Positions 16,985-31,066 are shown, numbered from the stretch's first letter. The stretch is DNA of 64,000 nucleotides from Streptomyces misionensis (GCF_900104815.1 NZ_FNTD01000004.1:5765001-5829000), one strand, 5' to 3'. The notes: generated by a model from the letters alone, not told the origin. Numbers and translations: made by a program.

Positions 16985-17076
16985 CCGCCCTCGGCGGCAC
17001 GTCGCCGACGGGGTCGGCCGGGTTCGGCCAACCCCGTCGACATGGGCTGTCGGTGAGACAAAGTACTCTTGAGCCC

Positions 17077-18549
17077 ATGCCTGAACGCCGTACCGTCGCA
17101 CTCGTCACTCTCGGCTGCGCTCGTAACGAGGTGGACTCCGAAGAGCTCGCAGGCCGTTTGGAGGCGGACGGCTGGCAGCTCGTCGAGGACGCCGCGGAAG
17201 CCGACGTCGCCGTGGTCAACACCTGCGGCTTCGTCGAAGCCGCCAAGAAGGACTCCGTCGACGCCCTCCTGGAGGCCAACGACCTCAAGGACCACGGCAG
17301 AACCCAGGCCGTCGTGGCGGTGGGCTGCATGGCCGAGCGGTACGGCAAGGAGCTCGCCGAGGCGCTGCCCGAGGCCGACGGCGTGCTCGGCTTCGACGAC
17401 TACGCGGACATCTCCGATCGTCTGCAGACCATCCTGTCCGGCGGCATCCACGCCTCGCACACCCCGCGCGACCGCCGCAAGCTGCTGCCGATCAGCCCGG
17501 CCGAGCGCCAGGACTCGGCGGCCGCCGTCGCGCTGCCCGGCCACGGCCCGGCCGACCTCCCGGAGGGCGTGGCCCCCGCCTCCGGCCCCCGCGCGCCCCT
17601 GCGCCGCCGTCTGGACGGCTCCCCGGTGGCCTCGGTGAAGCTCGCCTCCGGCTGCGACCGGCGCTGCTCCTTCTGCGCCATCCCGTCCTTCCGCGGCTCC
17701 TTCATCTCCCGCCGCCCCAGTGATGTGCTCAACGAGTCGCGCTGGCTGGCCGAGCAGGGCGTGAAGGAGATCATGCTGGTCTCCGAGAACAACACCTCCT
17801 ACGGCAAGGACCTGGGCGACATCCGCCTGCTGGAGTCCCTGCTGCCCGAACTGGCCGGCATCGACGGCATCGAGCGGATCCGGGTCAGCTACCTCCAGCC
17901 GGCCGAGATGCGCCCCGGGCTGATCGACGTGCTCACCTCGACGCCCAAGATCGCGCCGTACTTCGACCTGTCCTTCCAGCACTCCGCTCCCGGCGTGCTG
18001 CGCTCGATGCGCCGCTTCGGCGACACCGACCGCTTCCTCGAGCTGCTCGACACCATCCGTTCCAAGGCCCCCCAGGCCGGTGTGCGCTCCAACTTCATCG
18101 TCGGCTTCCCCGGCGAGAGCGAGGCGGACCTGGCGGAGCTGGAGCGGTTCCTGAACGGTGCCCGCCTGGACGCCATCGGCGTCTTCGGCTACTCCGACGA
18201 GGAGGGCACCGAGGCGGCCACCTACGACAACAAGCTGGACGAGGACGTCGTCGCCGAGCGCCTGGCCCACATCTCCCGGCTCGCCGAGGAACTGGTCTCG
18301 CAGCGCGCCGAGGAGCGCGTCGGCGAGAGTGTGCACGTCCTGGTGGAGTCGGTGGACGGCGAGGAGGGCGTGTACGGCCGCGCCGCGCACCAGGCGCCCG
18401 AGACCGACGGCCAGGTGCTGCTCACGAGCGGCGAGGGCCTTGCCGTCGGACGTATGGTCGAGGCGAAGGTGGTCGGTACGGAGGGTGTCGACCTGGTGGC
18501 CGAGCCGCTGACCGGCTCGCTCGCGTGTAGTGAGGAGGCGGGCAGATGA
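17077..18549 (+). CDS. rimO: RimO: ribosomal protein S12 methylthiotransferase
   Basis: The product has 490 residues. The N-terminal MTTase domain has three conserved Cys (C14 in TLGCARN, then NTCGF and VGCMAERYG) for one [4Fe-4S] cluster. The radical-SAM motif C193-DRR-C197-SF-C200 holds the second. A C-terminal TRAM domain (from ~425) binds the target. It adds a methylthio group to the conserved Asp of S12. An insertion of ~35 residues rich in Pro/Ala ([20 protein letters not shown]) separates the first two domains. Start ATG 17077 gives the family-typical beginning [11 protein letters not shown]. The stop overlaps the pgsA start (ATGA), so the two are translationally coupled. Confidence 0.93.
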   Translation: MPERRTVALVTLGCARNEVDSEELAGRLEADGWQLVEDAAEADVAVVNTCGFVEAAKKDSVDALLEANDLKDHGRTQAVVAVGCMAERYGKELAEALPEADGVLGFDDYADISDRLQTILSGGIHASHTPRDRRKLLPISPAERQDSAAAVALPGHGPADLPEGVAPASGPRAPLRRRLDGSPVASVKLASGCDRRCSFCAIPSFRGSFISRRPSDVLNESRWLAEQGVKEIMLVSENNTSYGKDLGDIRLLESLLPELAGIDGIERIRVSYLQPAEMRPGLIDVLTSTPKIAPYFDLSFQHSAPGVLRSMRRFGDTDRFLELLDTIRSKAPQAGVRSNFIVGFPGESEADLAELERFLNGARLDAIGVFGYSDEEGTEAATYDNKLDEDVVAERLAHISRLAEELVSQRAEERVGESVHVLVESVDGEEGVYGRAAHQAPETDGQVLLTSGEGLAVGRMVEAKVVGTEGVDLVAEPLTGSLACSEEAGR

Positions 18550-19319
18550 CCGGAGTCCCGGCATCCGCCGCGGGCGGCTCCTCCGGCGCGCACGGCGCCC
18601 GGGGCGCCGCCGCTGCCGACGGCGTGGCTCCCGAGGTCTCCGGTCCCGCACCCGAATCCGCTCCCGGCGCCGGTCCGTCGGCCGACGGACGGCCCGCACG
18701 CGGCGGGAAGATCACCGCCGCGGCGGTCAACCAGGCGAGCGTGTGGAACGTCGCCAATCTGCTGACCATGCTCCGGCTGGTGCTGGTGCCGGGCTTCGTG
18801 GCGCTGATGCTGGCGGGCGGCGGATACGACCCGGCCTGGCGCTCCCTCGCCTGGGCGGCCTTCGCCATCGCCATGATCACCGACCTGTTCGACGGTCATC
18901 TGGCGCGCACCTACAACCTCGTCACCGACTTCGGAAAGATCGCCGACCCCATCGCCGACAAGGCGATCATGGGGGCGGCGCTGATCTGTCTGTCGTCCCT
19001 CGGCGATCTGCCGTGGTGGGTGACGATCGTGATCCTCGGCCGGGAACTCGGCATCACCCTGCTGCGTTTTCTGGTCATTCGCTATGGCGTGATCCCGGCC
19101 AGCCGCGGCGGCAAGCTCAAGACCCTCACTCAGGGCGTCGCGGTCGGGATGTATGTGCTGGCGCTGACGGGATGGCTGGCCACACTGCGGTTCTGGGTGA
19201 TGGCCGCGGCGGTCGTCCTGACCGTTGCCACCGGTCTCGACTATGTAAGACAGGCCATTGTGCTGCGCCGGCGGGGAATCGCCGAGCGCGCGGCGGCGTT
19301 GGAGGAGAAGGAAGCGTGA
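18546..19319 (+). CDS. pgsA: CDP-alcohol phosphatidyltransferase, PgsA type (phosphatidylglycerophosphate synthase)
   Basis: The product has 257 residues. After ~65 disordered Ala/Gly/Pro-rich residues come about six membrane helices and the family signature DGx2ARx8Gx3Dx3D, here [25 protein letters not shown] split over D116 to D138, complete. It transfers phosphatidyl from CDP-diacylglycerol to glycerol-3-phosphate on the inner face of the membrane, the first committed step to phosphatidylglycerol and cardiolipin. Actinobacteria have several paralogues, and those making phosphatidylinositol phosphate share the motif, so the exact acceptor is inferred. It overlaps rimO by ATGA and cinA by GTGA. 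Confidence 0.87.
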   Translation: MTGVPASAAGGSSGAHGARGAAAADGVAPEVSGPAPESAPGAGPSADGRPARGGKITAAAVNQASVWNVANLLTMLRLVLVPGFVALMLAGGGYDPAWRSLAWAAFAIAMITDLFDGHLARTYNLVTDFGKIADPIADKAIMGAALICLSSLGDLPWWVTIVILGRELGITLLRFLVIRYGVIPASRGGKLKTLTQGVAVGMYVLALTGWLATLRFWVMAAAVVLTVATGLDYVRQAIVLRRRGIAERAAALEEKEA

Positions 19320-19861
19320 GTTCTCCGGCCACCGACCTGGTGAGACTACTGACGGTGAGGGGCGAGACCCTCGCGGTCGCCGAGTCGCTCACGGGTGGAC
19401 TGGTCGCGGCGGAGATCACCGCGGTGCCCGGGGCGTCCAAGGTGTTCCGGGGCTCGGTCACCGCCTACGCCACCGAGCTGAAGCACCGGCTGCTGGGCGT
19501 CGACGCCACCCTGCTGGAGCGGCAGGGAGCGGTGGACCCGCAGGTCGCGGAACAGATGGCGGCCGGGGTGCGAAAGGCTCTGGGGGCCGACTGGGGCATC
19601 GCGACCACCGGGGTCGCCGGCCCCGACCCACAGGACGGCCAACCGGTCGGTACGGTCTTCGTGGCCGTCGACGGACCGCTGACGGCAGCCGCTCGTTCCG
19701 CCGGTGGCGGAAAAGTGGAGGCCCTGCGGTTGAACGGCAGCCGTACGGAAATTCGTATGGAGAGTGTACGGAGCGTACTCGCACTGCTCCTGGAGCAGGT
19801 TGCGGGCGAACAGTATGGGAATGAGCGGGCACAGGATACGGAACGGAACGGGGGGTTTTGA
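19316..19861 (+). CDS. cinA: CinA C-terminal-type protein (PncC-like NMN amidohydrolase family)
   Basis: The product has 181 residues from GTG 19316, overlapping the pgsA stop by GTGA. It is the stand-alone CinA C-terminal domain: ETLAVAESLTGGLVAAEITAVPGASKVF, the S-x-T-x-GL start with the catalytic Ser/Lys type residues, and TTGVAGPDPQDGQPVGTVFVA. Members of this family deamidate nicotinamide mononucleotide in NAD salvage. Full-length CinA with the molybdopterin-binding N-terminal domain is about 410 residues, so this is the short form. The cinA-clgR order is widespread in actinobacteria. Confidence 0.9.
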   Translation: MSSPATDLVRLLTVRGETLAVAESLTGGLVAAEITAVPGASKVFRGSVTAYATELKHRLLGVDATLLERQGAVDPQVAEQMAAGVRKALGADWGIATTGVAGPDPQDGQPVGTVFVAVDGPLTAAARSAGGGKVEALRLNGSRTEIRMESVRSVLALLLEQVAGEQYGNERAQDTERNGGF

Positions 19862-19970
19862 TGTTTGCAGCCCTGAGTGAACACGACATCGCTCCCCGCA
19901 CGGCCGCAGCGCGAGGCGGTACGGTGGGGCGTGAAGGATGCGGCTACGCGGTCCGAGGAGGGAGCCACCG

Positions 19971-20345
19971 ATGATTCTGCTCCGTCGCCTGCTGGGTGAC
20001 GTGCTGCGTCGGCAGCGCCAACGCCAGGGCCGTACTCTGCGCGAAGTCTCCTCGTCCGCCCGAGTCTCACTCGGCTATCTCTCCGAGGTGGAGCGGGGGC
20101 AGAAGGAGGCTTCCTCCGAGCTGCTCTCCGCCATCTGCGACGCGCTGGACGTACGGATGTCGGAACTCATGCGAGAAGTGAGCGACGAGCTGGCGCTCGC
20201 CGAGCTGGCCCAGTCCGCCGCGGCCACCGAGCCCGTGCCCACGCCGGTCCGTCCGATGCTGGGTTCTGTCTCGGTGACCGGTGTGCCACCGGAACGGGTG
20301 ACCATCAAGGCACCCGCGAAGGCGGTGGACGTGGTCGCCGCCTGA
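19971..20345 (+). CDS. clgR: ClgR: XRE-family activator of clp/lon protease genes
   Basis: The product has 124 residues from ATG 19971 behind GAGGAGGGAG. A Cro/C1-type HTH occupies residues ~8-65 ([30 protein letters not shown]). The chain ends ...VDVVAA, the two-alanine tail that in Streptomyces and Corynebacterium makes ClgR a substrate of the ClpP proteases it activates, a negative feedback loop (known). In mycobacteria clgR is followed by a pspA-type gene. Here a terminator follows and then a dps gene, so that link is absent. Confidence 0.93.
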   Translation: MILLRRLLGDVLRRQRQRQGRTLREVSSSARVSLGYLSEVERGQKEASSELLSAICDALDVRMSELMREVSDELALAELAQSAAATEPVPTPVRPMLGSVSVTGVPPERVTIKAPAKAVDVVAA

Positions 20346-20376
20346 GTCTTCCGGCGGTCCGACCGACAGACACAGT

Positions 20377-20429
20377 GAGGCCCCGGCCGGGGCTCCCGGG
20401 ATCCAACCCGGGGGCGCGGCCGGGGCCTT
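20377..20429 (+). terminator. Stem-loop terminator after clgR
   Basis: The outer stem is GAGGCCCCGGCC / GGCCGGGGCCTT (20377-20388, 20418-20429). An inner stem CCCGGG...CCCGGG (20395-20400, 20407-20412) lies inside. It begins about 30 nt after the clgR stop. Confidence 0.72.
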
Positions 20430-20598
20430 GTGCTGTGCCGGGTCGCCCACGTGGTGCACGTGATGCCCTGGGGACCGATGGTGCGTCGGTGACGCACGGT
20501 GCCTGCCCGGTATGCGTCCGTTTGCCGGTATCCGGCCGGGCGGTCATGGTGGAGGGACGTGACGGCCGTGAGGGCCGCCCGACCGCCGGAGGAAGCGG

Positions 20599-21069
20599 AT
20601 GTACGTCGTGAAGAGCCCATTGGCCGACGCGGACCTGAAGACCGTGTCCGAGGCGTTGCAGGGCGCCCTGGTCGATCTGGTGGACCTGTCCCTGGCCGGC
20701 AAGCAGATCCACTGGAACATCGTCGGGCCCCGTTTCCGGTCGGTCCACCTCCAGCTGGACGAGGTCGTCGCCTCCGCCCGCACCCACTCCGACACGGTGG
20801 CCGAGCGCGCCTCGGCGCTGGGCATCCCGCCCGACGGCCGTGCCGCCACGGTCGCCTCCGGCAGCGGCATCAAGACCACCCCGTCGGGCTGGATCAAGGA
20901 CGGGGACGCGGTGGGCACGATGGTGGACGCCCTCGGCGCGGTGATCGGCCGGATGCGGGAGCGGGTGCAGGCCACAGCGGAGCCGGACCCGGTCACCCAG
21001 GACCTCTTCATCGGGATCACCGCGGACCTGGAGAAGCACCACTGGATGTTCCAGGCGGAGAACGCGTAG
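20599..21069 (+). CDS. dpsB: Dps-family mini-ferritin
   Basis: The product has 156 residues from ATG 20599 with GGAGGAAG upstream. It has the Dps four-helix bundle with inter-subunit ferroxidase ligands in place: H38-W39, H50, D54, then D65 and E69 (KQIHWNIVGPRFRSVHLQLD). It stores iron and protects DNA by oxidising Fe(II) with peroxide in a 12-subunit shell. S. coelicolor has three dps genes and the one at this locus is DpsB (recalled). The N-terminal tail is short and hardly basic, so DNA binding through a Lys-rich tail is unlikely. Confidence 0.87.
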   Translation: MYVVKSPLADADLKTVSEALQGALVDLVDLSLAGKQIHWNIVGPRFRSVHLQLDEVVASARTHSDTVAERASALGIPPDGRAATVASGSGIKTTPSGWIKDGDAVGTMVDALGAVIGRMRERVQATAEPDPVTQDLFIGITADLEKHHWMFQAENA

Positions 21070-21201
21070 CGATTGCCGGTGCGGCTCGGGGCCCGGTACG
21101 GGCCGGGCCGGCGGCCCGGCGCCGCGACCACGAGCCCGTGACGCGCCTGGCGCGCGGGGCGGGCACGACGGGGCGGCGTCCGGCGGGAGGTGGTGGCGGG
21201 C

Positions 21202-21498
21202 ATGACCGGGCGTACGGTGCGCCGGACGGTGGCGCTGGGATGCGGCGCGGTGTGGTGGTGGGCCGTGCTGCGGCTCGCCCTGGGGCAGGGCGCGGGCGTC
21301 CTGGAAGCGGCCGTCGCGGCCGGCGGGTGGGGACTGAGCGTGCTGCCAGTGCACTGCGCGCCCAAGGGACGGGCGGCGGGGGCGCTGGACTCCGGGCGCT
21401 GGGCGGCGGCCTGGCGGGCGGGGGAGAGGGTGGCGGACGCGGGGGTGGAGGACGCGGGGGTGGCGGGGTCTCGTTCGGGTGAGATATCCGGGCCGTAG
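21202..21498 (+). CDS. Small hypothetical protein, probably membrane-anchored
   Basis: The product has about 98 residues from ATG 21202 (GTG 21190 is possible; GGGAGG lies near 21184). The N-terminus has a hydrophobic, Trp-rich stretch (ALGCGAVWWWAVLRLALG) that could be a membrane helix, followed by Ala/Gly-rich sequence and a low-complexity Ala/Gly/Val/Asp end. I do not recognise the family. Its 3' end runs toward nei on the opposite strand (stop at 21583). Confidence 0.5.
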   Translation: MTGRTVRRTVALGCGAVWWWAVLRLALGQGAGVLEAAVAAGGWGLSVLPVHCAPKGRAAGALDSGRWAAAWRAGERVADAGVEDAGVAGSRSGEISGP

Positions 21499-21582
21499 TG
21501 AAGGTGGTCCGGCTGTGCGGGCCGACTGGGGCTGGGGCTGGGGTTGGTGACCGCCGGTCGCCGGTCGCTGGTCGCCGGGCGG

Positions 21583-22428
21583 TCAGGTGGGAGTGCGGCG
21601 GTGGCGCTCGCGCCAGCGCTGGGGCGCGCCCGGTGCCGGGGCGGGGCCGGTCTGGCAGGTGGGGCACCAGTAGGTGGGGCGGTCCTGGGAACCGTCGCCC
21701 TGGTCGGCCACGCGGACCGAGGTGTGGCAGCGCAGACAGGGGCGAGGCGCGCGACCGTAGACGAACAGGTCGTGGTGGCGCAGCCCGGTGGTCCGGCGGA
21801 CCGGGCGGTCGCGGTTGGCCTCCAGCAGCCGCTGGGCGAGGCCCGGCAGCTTCTCGGCGCGGTCCGCGGGCAGCGCGCCGACCGGCAGCCAGGGGGTGAC
21901 GCCGAGCAGGAAACACAGTTCGCTCTTGTAGATGTTGCCGATTCCGGCCAGATTGCGCTGGTCCAGCAGGGCCTCGCCGAGCGGGCGGGCCGGGTCCGCG
22001 AGCAGCCGGTCCAGGGCACGCTCCGGGTCCCAGTCCGGGCCGAGCAGATCGGGTCCGAGATGACCGACGACCCGCTCCTCCTCGGTGGTGCGCAGCAATT
22101 CCAGGACCTGGAGGCGATAGCCGACGGCCGTGCGGTCGGCGGTGGCGAGGATCGCGCGGATCTGGTGCGCCGGTCCGCCCCGCCAGCGCTCGCCCGTGCC
22201 GTACACCTTCCAGGAGCCCTCCATCCGCAGATGCGTGTGCAGGGTCAGACCGCCCTCGAAGCGGGTGAGCAGGTGCTTGCCGCGCGGGACGGTGCTCAGC
22301 ACCCGGCGGCCGGTGAGGTCGACCGTGGCGTACTTCGGCACCCGGAAGTCGCTGCGGGTCAGCGCCTTGCCCGCGAGGGCCTCGTGCAGCCGCCGCGCGG
22401 CCTGCCAGACCGTGTCACCTTCGGGCAT
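21583..22428 (-). CDS. Fpg/Nei-family DNA glycosylase (endonuclease VIII, Nei2-like)
   Basis: The product has 281 residues. It starts M-P2-E3-GDTVW with catalytic Pro2/Glu3. The conserved Lys is in PRGKHLLTRF. The helix-two-turn-helix includes RNLAGIGNIYKSELCFLLGV. A C-terminal zinc finger has Cys pairs CLRC and CPTC. It removes oxidised bases and cuts the abasic site. It lies 54 bp downstream of lhr on the same strand, so the two are probably co-transcribed. Mycobacteria keep the same helicase/nei neighbourhood, which supports a joint repair role. Confidence 0.9.
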   Translation of the reverse strand: MPEGDTVWQAARRLHEALAGKALTRSDFRVPKYATVDLTGRRVLSTVPRGKHLLTRFEGGLTLHTHLRMEGSWKVYGTGERWRGGPAHQIRAILATADRTAVGYRLQVLELLRTTEEERVVGHLGPDLLGPDWDPERALDRLLADPARPLGEALLDQRNLAGIGNIYKSELCFLLGVTPWLPVGALPADRAEKLPGLAQRLLEANRDRPVRRTTGLRHHDLFVYGRAPRPCLRCHTSVRVADQGDGSQDRPTYWCPTCQTGPAPAPGAPQRWRERHRRTPT

Positions 22429-22482
22429 GGGTCCAAGGGTGCCACGGCGGGGCGGCAGGGCGGCGGGCCGCGGGGACCGGGG

Positions 22483-27444
<4,962 letters not shown>

Positions 27445-27557
27445 GCGTCCATCCTGCACCCGACCACTGACAATCGGGCTGACCTGGGCAAATGCCCCAT
27501 CCCGCCGGGCGGGCGGGGAGTGGGGCGGCCGGCGGGACGGAAAACGGCCGTGGGGGC

Positions 27558-27690
27558 GGGACCGGCCGGACGGAGAATGGCCGCGGGCCGCGGGACGCGG
27601 AACGGGACCGGCCGGACGGAGAATGGCCGCGGGCCGCGGGACGCGGAACGGGAACGGCCGGACGGAGAATGGCCCCATGGCAGGAACGGC
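27558..27690. repeat. 46-bp tandem repeat, three copies, in the lhr-araC spacer
   Basis: The string GGACGGAGAATGGCC recurs at 27568, 27614 and 27660, exactly 46 bp apart, with nearly identical flanks (CGGGCCGCGGGACGCGGAAC). A degenerate relative lies at about 27525-27553. The last copy runs into the araC start. 46 is not a multiple of 3, so this is not a protein repeat. The spacer between the divergent lhr and araC starts is only 232 bp, so the array fills most of their shared control region. Confidence 0.9.
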
Positions 27691-28564
27691 CGGAGCGCGG
27701 CATGACCGGCCGCCCCGCGAGCGGGAGCGGCAGGCGGTGGAGCGGGCGCGGCACTGGCGCTACGAGGAACTGCCCGGCGTGGACCTGCTGCGTGCTCGGT
27801 ACGTCCACAAGACCTTCGTCCGGCACACCCACGAGAACTTCGTGATCGCCGCCATCGCCGACGGCGTCGAGGTGTTCCACCACGGCGGCTCCGACGTGTC
27901 CGCGGGCGCGGGGGCCCTCGCGCTGGTCAACCCGGACACCCCGCACACCGGCCGGGCCGGGGTGCCCGAGGGCTGGCGGTACGGCGCGGTCTACCCCTCG
28001 CCCGAGGTGGTGGCGGCGATAGCGGCGGAGACCACGACCCTGCGCGGCACCCCGGGCTTCGTCAGTCCCGTCCTCGACGACCCCGCCGCCGCCCGCCTCG
28101 TCCACCAGGTGCTGCGCGCCGCCGAGCAGGGCAACGCGCTGGCCGCCGACACCCTGCTGCGGATCGCTGTGACCCGGCTGCTGCGGCTGAACGGCGACCC
28201 GCTGCCCGAGCGGCGGCCGCGCACGGCAGGGGCCGGGATCGCGGCCCGCGCGCGTGCCGTGCTGGAGGAGCACATGGCCGGGCCGCCGACCTTGGAGCGG
28301 TTGGCCGCCGACCTCGGCACCAGCCCGTTCGCACTCCTGCGGGCATTTCGCGAGACCTACGGCATGCCGCCGCACACCTGGCTGACCGACGCCCGGGTGC
28401 GGCGCGCACGGCTGCTGCTGGACGAGGGGGTCCGGCCGGCCGAGGCGGCCGTCGCCGTCGGCTTCACCGACCAGCCGCACCTCAACCGGCACTTCGCCCG
28501 CATCGTCGGCGTCCCCCCGGGCGCCTACCAGCGCGAGCGCAAGAACGTACAAGACCGGGACTGA
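27677..28564 (+). CDS. AraC-family transcriptional regulator
   Basis: The product has 295 residues from ATG 27677 (an in-frame extension upstream is repeat DNA). The N-terminal cupin-type effector domain (AraC_binding) covers residues ~25-165, with VRHTHENFVIAAIADGVE and LVNPDTPHTGRAG. The C-terminal double HTH is at ~195-290 (LERLAADLGTSPFALLRAFRETYG; AAVAVGFTDQPHLNRHFARIVGVPPG). azlC starts 22 bp downstream, so the natural target is the azlCD transporter, sensing an amino acid (inferred). Confidence 0.88.
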   Translation: MAGTAGARHDRPPRERERQAVERARHWRYEELPGVDLLRARYVHKTFVRHTHENFVIAAIADGVEVFHHGGSDVSAGAGALALVNPDTPHTGRAGVPEGWRYGAVYPSPEVVAAIAAETTTLRGTPGFVSPVLDDPAAARLVHQVLRAAEQGNALAADTLLRIAVTRLLRLNGDPLPERRPRTAGAGIAARARAVLEEHMAGPPTLERLAADLGTSPFALLRAFRETYGMPPHTWLTDARVRRARLLLDEGVRPAEAAVAVGFTDQPHLNRHFARIVGVPPGAYQRERKNVQDRD

Positions 28565-28586
28565 CGTTCGAACATACGGTCCCCGT

Positions 28587-29336
28587 GTGGCACAGCAGAC
28601 GGCAACAGTGGACATATCCGGCGGCTCGGCCAAGCCCGACGCCGCCGTCGTACGAGACGCCCTCGGCGTCGGCATCGCCGTGGGCCTGTCCGGGTTCGCC
28701 TTCGGGGTGACCTCGGCCGGCAGCGGACTAGGGCTCCTGCAGACCTGCGCGCTGAGCCTCCTGGTCTTCACCGGCGCCTCCCAGTTCGCCCTGGTCGGCG
28801 CCCTCGCCGCCGGAGGCAACCCCTACACCGCCGCGGCCGGGGCCTTCTTCCTGGGCGTCCGCAACGCCTTCTACGGGCTGCGCCTGTCCCAGTTGCTCGC
28901 GCTCCCGCGCGCGGTGCGGCCCCTCGCCGCCCAGTGGGTGATCGACGAGACCACGGCGGTCACCCTGGCGCAGCCCACCCGGCGGGCCGCCCGGATCGGC
29001 TTCACGGTCACCGGGCTCGCCCTGTACGTGCTGTGGAACCTCACCACCCTGCTCGGCGCCCTGGGCGCCAAGGCGATCGGCGACACGCGCGCGTGGGGGC
29101 TGGATGCGGCCGGACCGGCCGTGTTCCTGGCCCTGCTCGCGCCGATGCTGACGACGGCGACCGAGCGCGCGGTCGCGGGCCTCGCGGTGCTGCTCGGCCT
29201 CGGCCTGCTGCCCGTGCTGCCGGCCGGCGTACCGGTCCTGGTGGCGGCGCTGGCCGCGCCGCTCGCCCTGTTCGTGTCGGGACGGCGCGCGGGCCGCGGC
29301 CCCGGGGACGCGCCCGAGGAGGCGGAGGCCCGGTGA
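28587..29336 (+). CDS. azlC: AzlC-family branched-chain amino acid exporter, large subunit
   Basis: The product has 249 residues from GTG 28587. It has about seven hydrophobic segments, with the family-typical TGASQFALVGALAAGG and FFLGVRNAFYGLRLS near residues 65-105. It pairs with AzlD to export branched-chain amino acids or analogues; in other actinobacteria the pair (BrnFE) exports Ile, Leu, Val and Met (known). A hydrophilic Arg/Gly/Glu tail ends the protein. The stop overlaps the azlD start by GTGA. Confidence 0.88.
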   Translation: MAQQTATVDISGGSAKPDAAVVRDALGVGIAVGLSGFAFGVTSAGSGLGLLQTCALSLLVFTGASQFALVGALAAGGNPYTAAAGAFFLGVRNAFYGLRLSQLLALPRAVRPLAAQWVIDETTAVTLAQPTRRAARIGFTVTGLALYVLWNLTTLLGALGAKAIGDTRAWGLDAAGPAVFLALLAPMLTTATERAVAGLAVLLGLGLLPVLPAGVPVLVAALAAPLALFVSGRRAGRGPGDAPEEAEAR

Positions 29337-29641
29337 ACACCTGGATCGCGATCGGCCTGACCGTGCTCGGCTGCTACGCCGTCAAGCTCGCGGGTCTGCT
29401 GGTGCCGGCCCATGTCATCGAACGGCCCCTCGTGCGGCGGCTCGCTGCCCTGCTGCCCGTCGCCCTCCTGGCCGCGCTCACCGCGCAGCAGACGTTCGCC
29501 CAGGGGCACGCGCTGGTGCTGGACGCCCGGGCCGCGGGGCTCGGGGCGGCCGCCGTGGCCCTGGTGCTGCGCGCGCCGTTCCTGGTGGTCGTCGCGGCGG
29601 CCGTACTCGTGACGGCGGGCGTACGGGCCCTCGGCGGCTGA
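29333..29641 (+). CDS. azlD: AzlD-family transporter small subunit
   Basis: The product has 102 residues from GTG 29333, overlapping azlC by 4 nt. It has four hydrophobic helices, with the AzlD signature GCYAVKLAGLLVPAHVIERPLVRRLAALLPVALLAALTA split across residues 13-52. It is the obligate small partner of AzlC. The araC-azlC-azlD set forms one transcription unit by spacing. Confidence 0.87.
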   Translation: MNTWIAIGLTVLGCYAVKLAGLLVPAHVIERPLVRRLAALLPVALLAALTAQQTFAQGHALVLDARAAGLGAAAVALVLRAPFLVVVAAAVLVTAGVRALGG

Positions 29642-29696
29642 GCGGCGTGCGGCCCCGAGAGGAGGGGTCAGGGGGGCAGCCGCGGTTCGGAGCGGA

Positions 29697-30641
29697 TCAG
29701 CCCACGAAGCGGCCGTACGCCCTCAGGGTGCGCAGCGCCTCGATCGTCACCATGGGGCGTGCCTCGAGCGCGGGAACCGGTGCCCAGCGGCGCCAGCGGA
29801 CGGGCCAGCCGCCGTCCGACCGCTGCTCGGCGGCCAGGTGGTCCAGGGAGCGCGCCATCTCCTCGTCGGTGAACCACGCGCGCGCGAGCGAGGCGGGGCT
29901 CCTGGCGAAGTCGTGCGGGAAGTGGTGCTCCCCCGGGGCGTAACCGGGGGCCACCGGGCAGGCGTCGAGCCGGTCCGGGTCCAGTGCGACGAGCCGCTGC
30001 TCGCGCACCAGGCGGCCCAGCCGGTCCGCGGCGGCCTGCGCCCGCGGGCGGTCGGGAACGCAGTCCAGGAAGGCCACGGCGGCCTGCACCTCGTAAGGAT
30101 GCGACTTCTCCAGGTTCTCCACGGCCTGCCAGCAGAAGTCGGTGGCCCGGAACAGCCAGGCGTGCCAGACCTCGTTGCGGTGCAGCAGCCCCACCACCGG
30201 GCCGGTGGCCAGCAGATCGCTGGGCGGGTCGTCGACGACCGGGACGAACGGCGCCGCCGGATATCCGCGCTGGCTCGGGTGGACCGCGGGCAGCGCGCCG
30301 TCCGCCGTGGAGACGGAGGTCAGATAGCGGCACACACGCTCCACCCGCTGTCCGCCGCAGCGCCCGACGGCGTCCAGCACGCGCAGCGCGTGCGCGGTGT
30401 GCAGGGGCTGGCTCACGGGACCGCGCAGGTCGGGCTCCAGGGCGTGCCCGTACCCGCCGTCCTCGTTGCGATAGGCGTCCAGCGCCGCCTCCACCGCGTC
30501 CGGCGCGCCGCGCAGGAAGTGGTACGCGAACAACCGCTGCTCCAGCACGCGCGCGGTGAGCCACACGAACTGCTCGGCGCTGAAGAGCGGGGAGCGCGCC
30601 GGGGGCGCGGAGGGGAGTGGGGAAGCTCCGGTATCGGCCAT
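29697..30641 (-). CDS. Prenyltransferase/terpene-cyclase-like alpha/alpha-toroid repeat protein
   Basis: The product has 314 residues. It contains repeated helical pairs with Gly/Asp-rich turns as in squalene cyclase and protein prenyltransferase folds: AYRNEDGGYGHALEPDLRGP, LATGPVVGLL, and AEQRSDGGWPVRWRRW near the C-terminus. It is much shorter than true squalene-hopene cyclases (~630) and lacks the DXDD cyclase motif, so enzymatic cyclisation is unlikely. There is no signal peptide. It is divergent from the DUF3046 gene. The function is unknown; a carbohydrate- or lipid-handling role is possible. Confidence 0.62.
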   Translation of the reverse strand: MADTGASPLPSAPPARSPLFSAEQFVWLTARVLEQRLFAYHFLRGAPDAVEAALDAYRNEDGGYGHALEPDLRGPVSQPLHTAHALRVLDAVGRCGGQRVERVCRYLTSVSTADGALPAVHPSQRGYPAAPFVPVVDDPPSDLLATGPVVGLLHRNEVWHAWLFRATDFCWQAVENLEKSHPYEVQAAVAFLDCVPDRPRAQAAADRLGRLVREQRLVALDPDRLDACPVAPGYAPGEHHFPHDFARSPASLARAWFTDEEMARSLDHLAAEQRSDGGWPVRWRRWAPVPALEARPMVTIEALRTLRAYGRFVG

Positions 30642-30721
30642 GCGTCAGACCGTAGGGCGGAAAGCGGTCTTGGCAAGCGGTCCCGGGCGGGCCCCACTCT
30701 CAGGGGCGGGATACTGGATTC

Positions 30722-30916
30722 ATGCGGTTGACGGTCTTCTGGCAGCGGATGGCGGAGCACTTCGGTCCCGGGTACGCCGACACGTTCGCGCGCGACCACG
30801 TGATGACGGAGCTGGGCGGGCGCACGGTGAACGAGGCTCTGGACGCCGGCTGGGCGGCCAAGGACGTGTGGCGAGTGGTGTGCACCGTGATGGACGTGCC
30901 GGCGGAGCGGCGCTGA
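30722..30916 (+). CDS. DUF3046 family protein
   Basis: The product has 64 residues from ATG 30722. It is the conserved actinobacterial small protein found just upstream of recA (MRLTVFWQRMAEHFGPGYAD..., ELGGRTVNEALDAGWAAKDVW). There is no known activity. The same gene-recA neighbourhood exists in mycobacteria (Rv2738c-recA, recalled), which suggests a link to recombination or simply shared ancestry of the region. Confidence 0.88.
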   Translation: MRLTVFWQRMAEHFGPGYADTFARDHVMTELGGRTVNEALDAGWAAKDVWRVVCTVMDVPAERR

Positions 30917-31066
30917 GGGAACGGCACCGAGGGAACGGCACCGAAGCCGACCGATCTCGGGTGAAGTGTCTGGAAAGTCCGTTGTGAGGTCGACGCTACG
31001 GCACCGTACGGTCACGAAAACCGCAGGTGGGCGCCGTTTGTCGGCGGTGTGGGCGAGACTTGGCGG

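Noticed and set aside
19861..19974. A 37-codon frame linking cinA and clgR through TGATG and ATGA overlaps
   Set aside because: Third-position GC is only about 61%, composition is not protein-like, and the stretch is needed for the clgR promoter and its GAGGAGGG site.
27558..27690. 46-bp repeats as a CRISPR array or peptide repeat
   Set aside because: The units abut without unique spacers, no cas genes are near, and 46 bp is not a multiple of 3.
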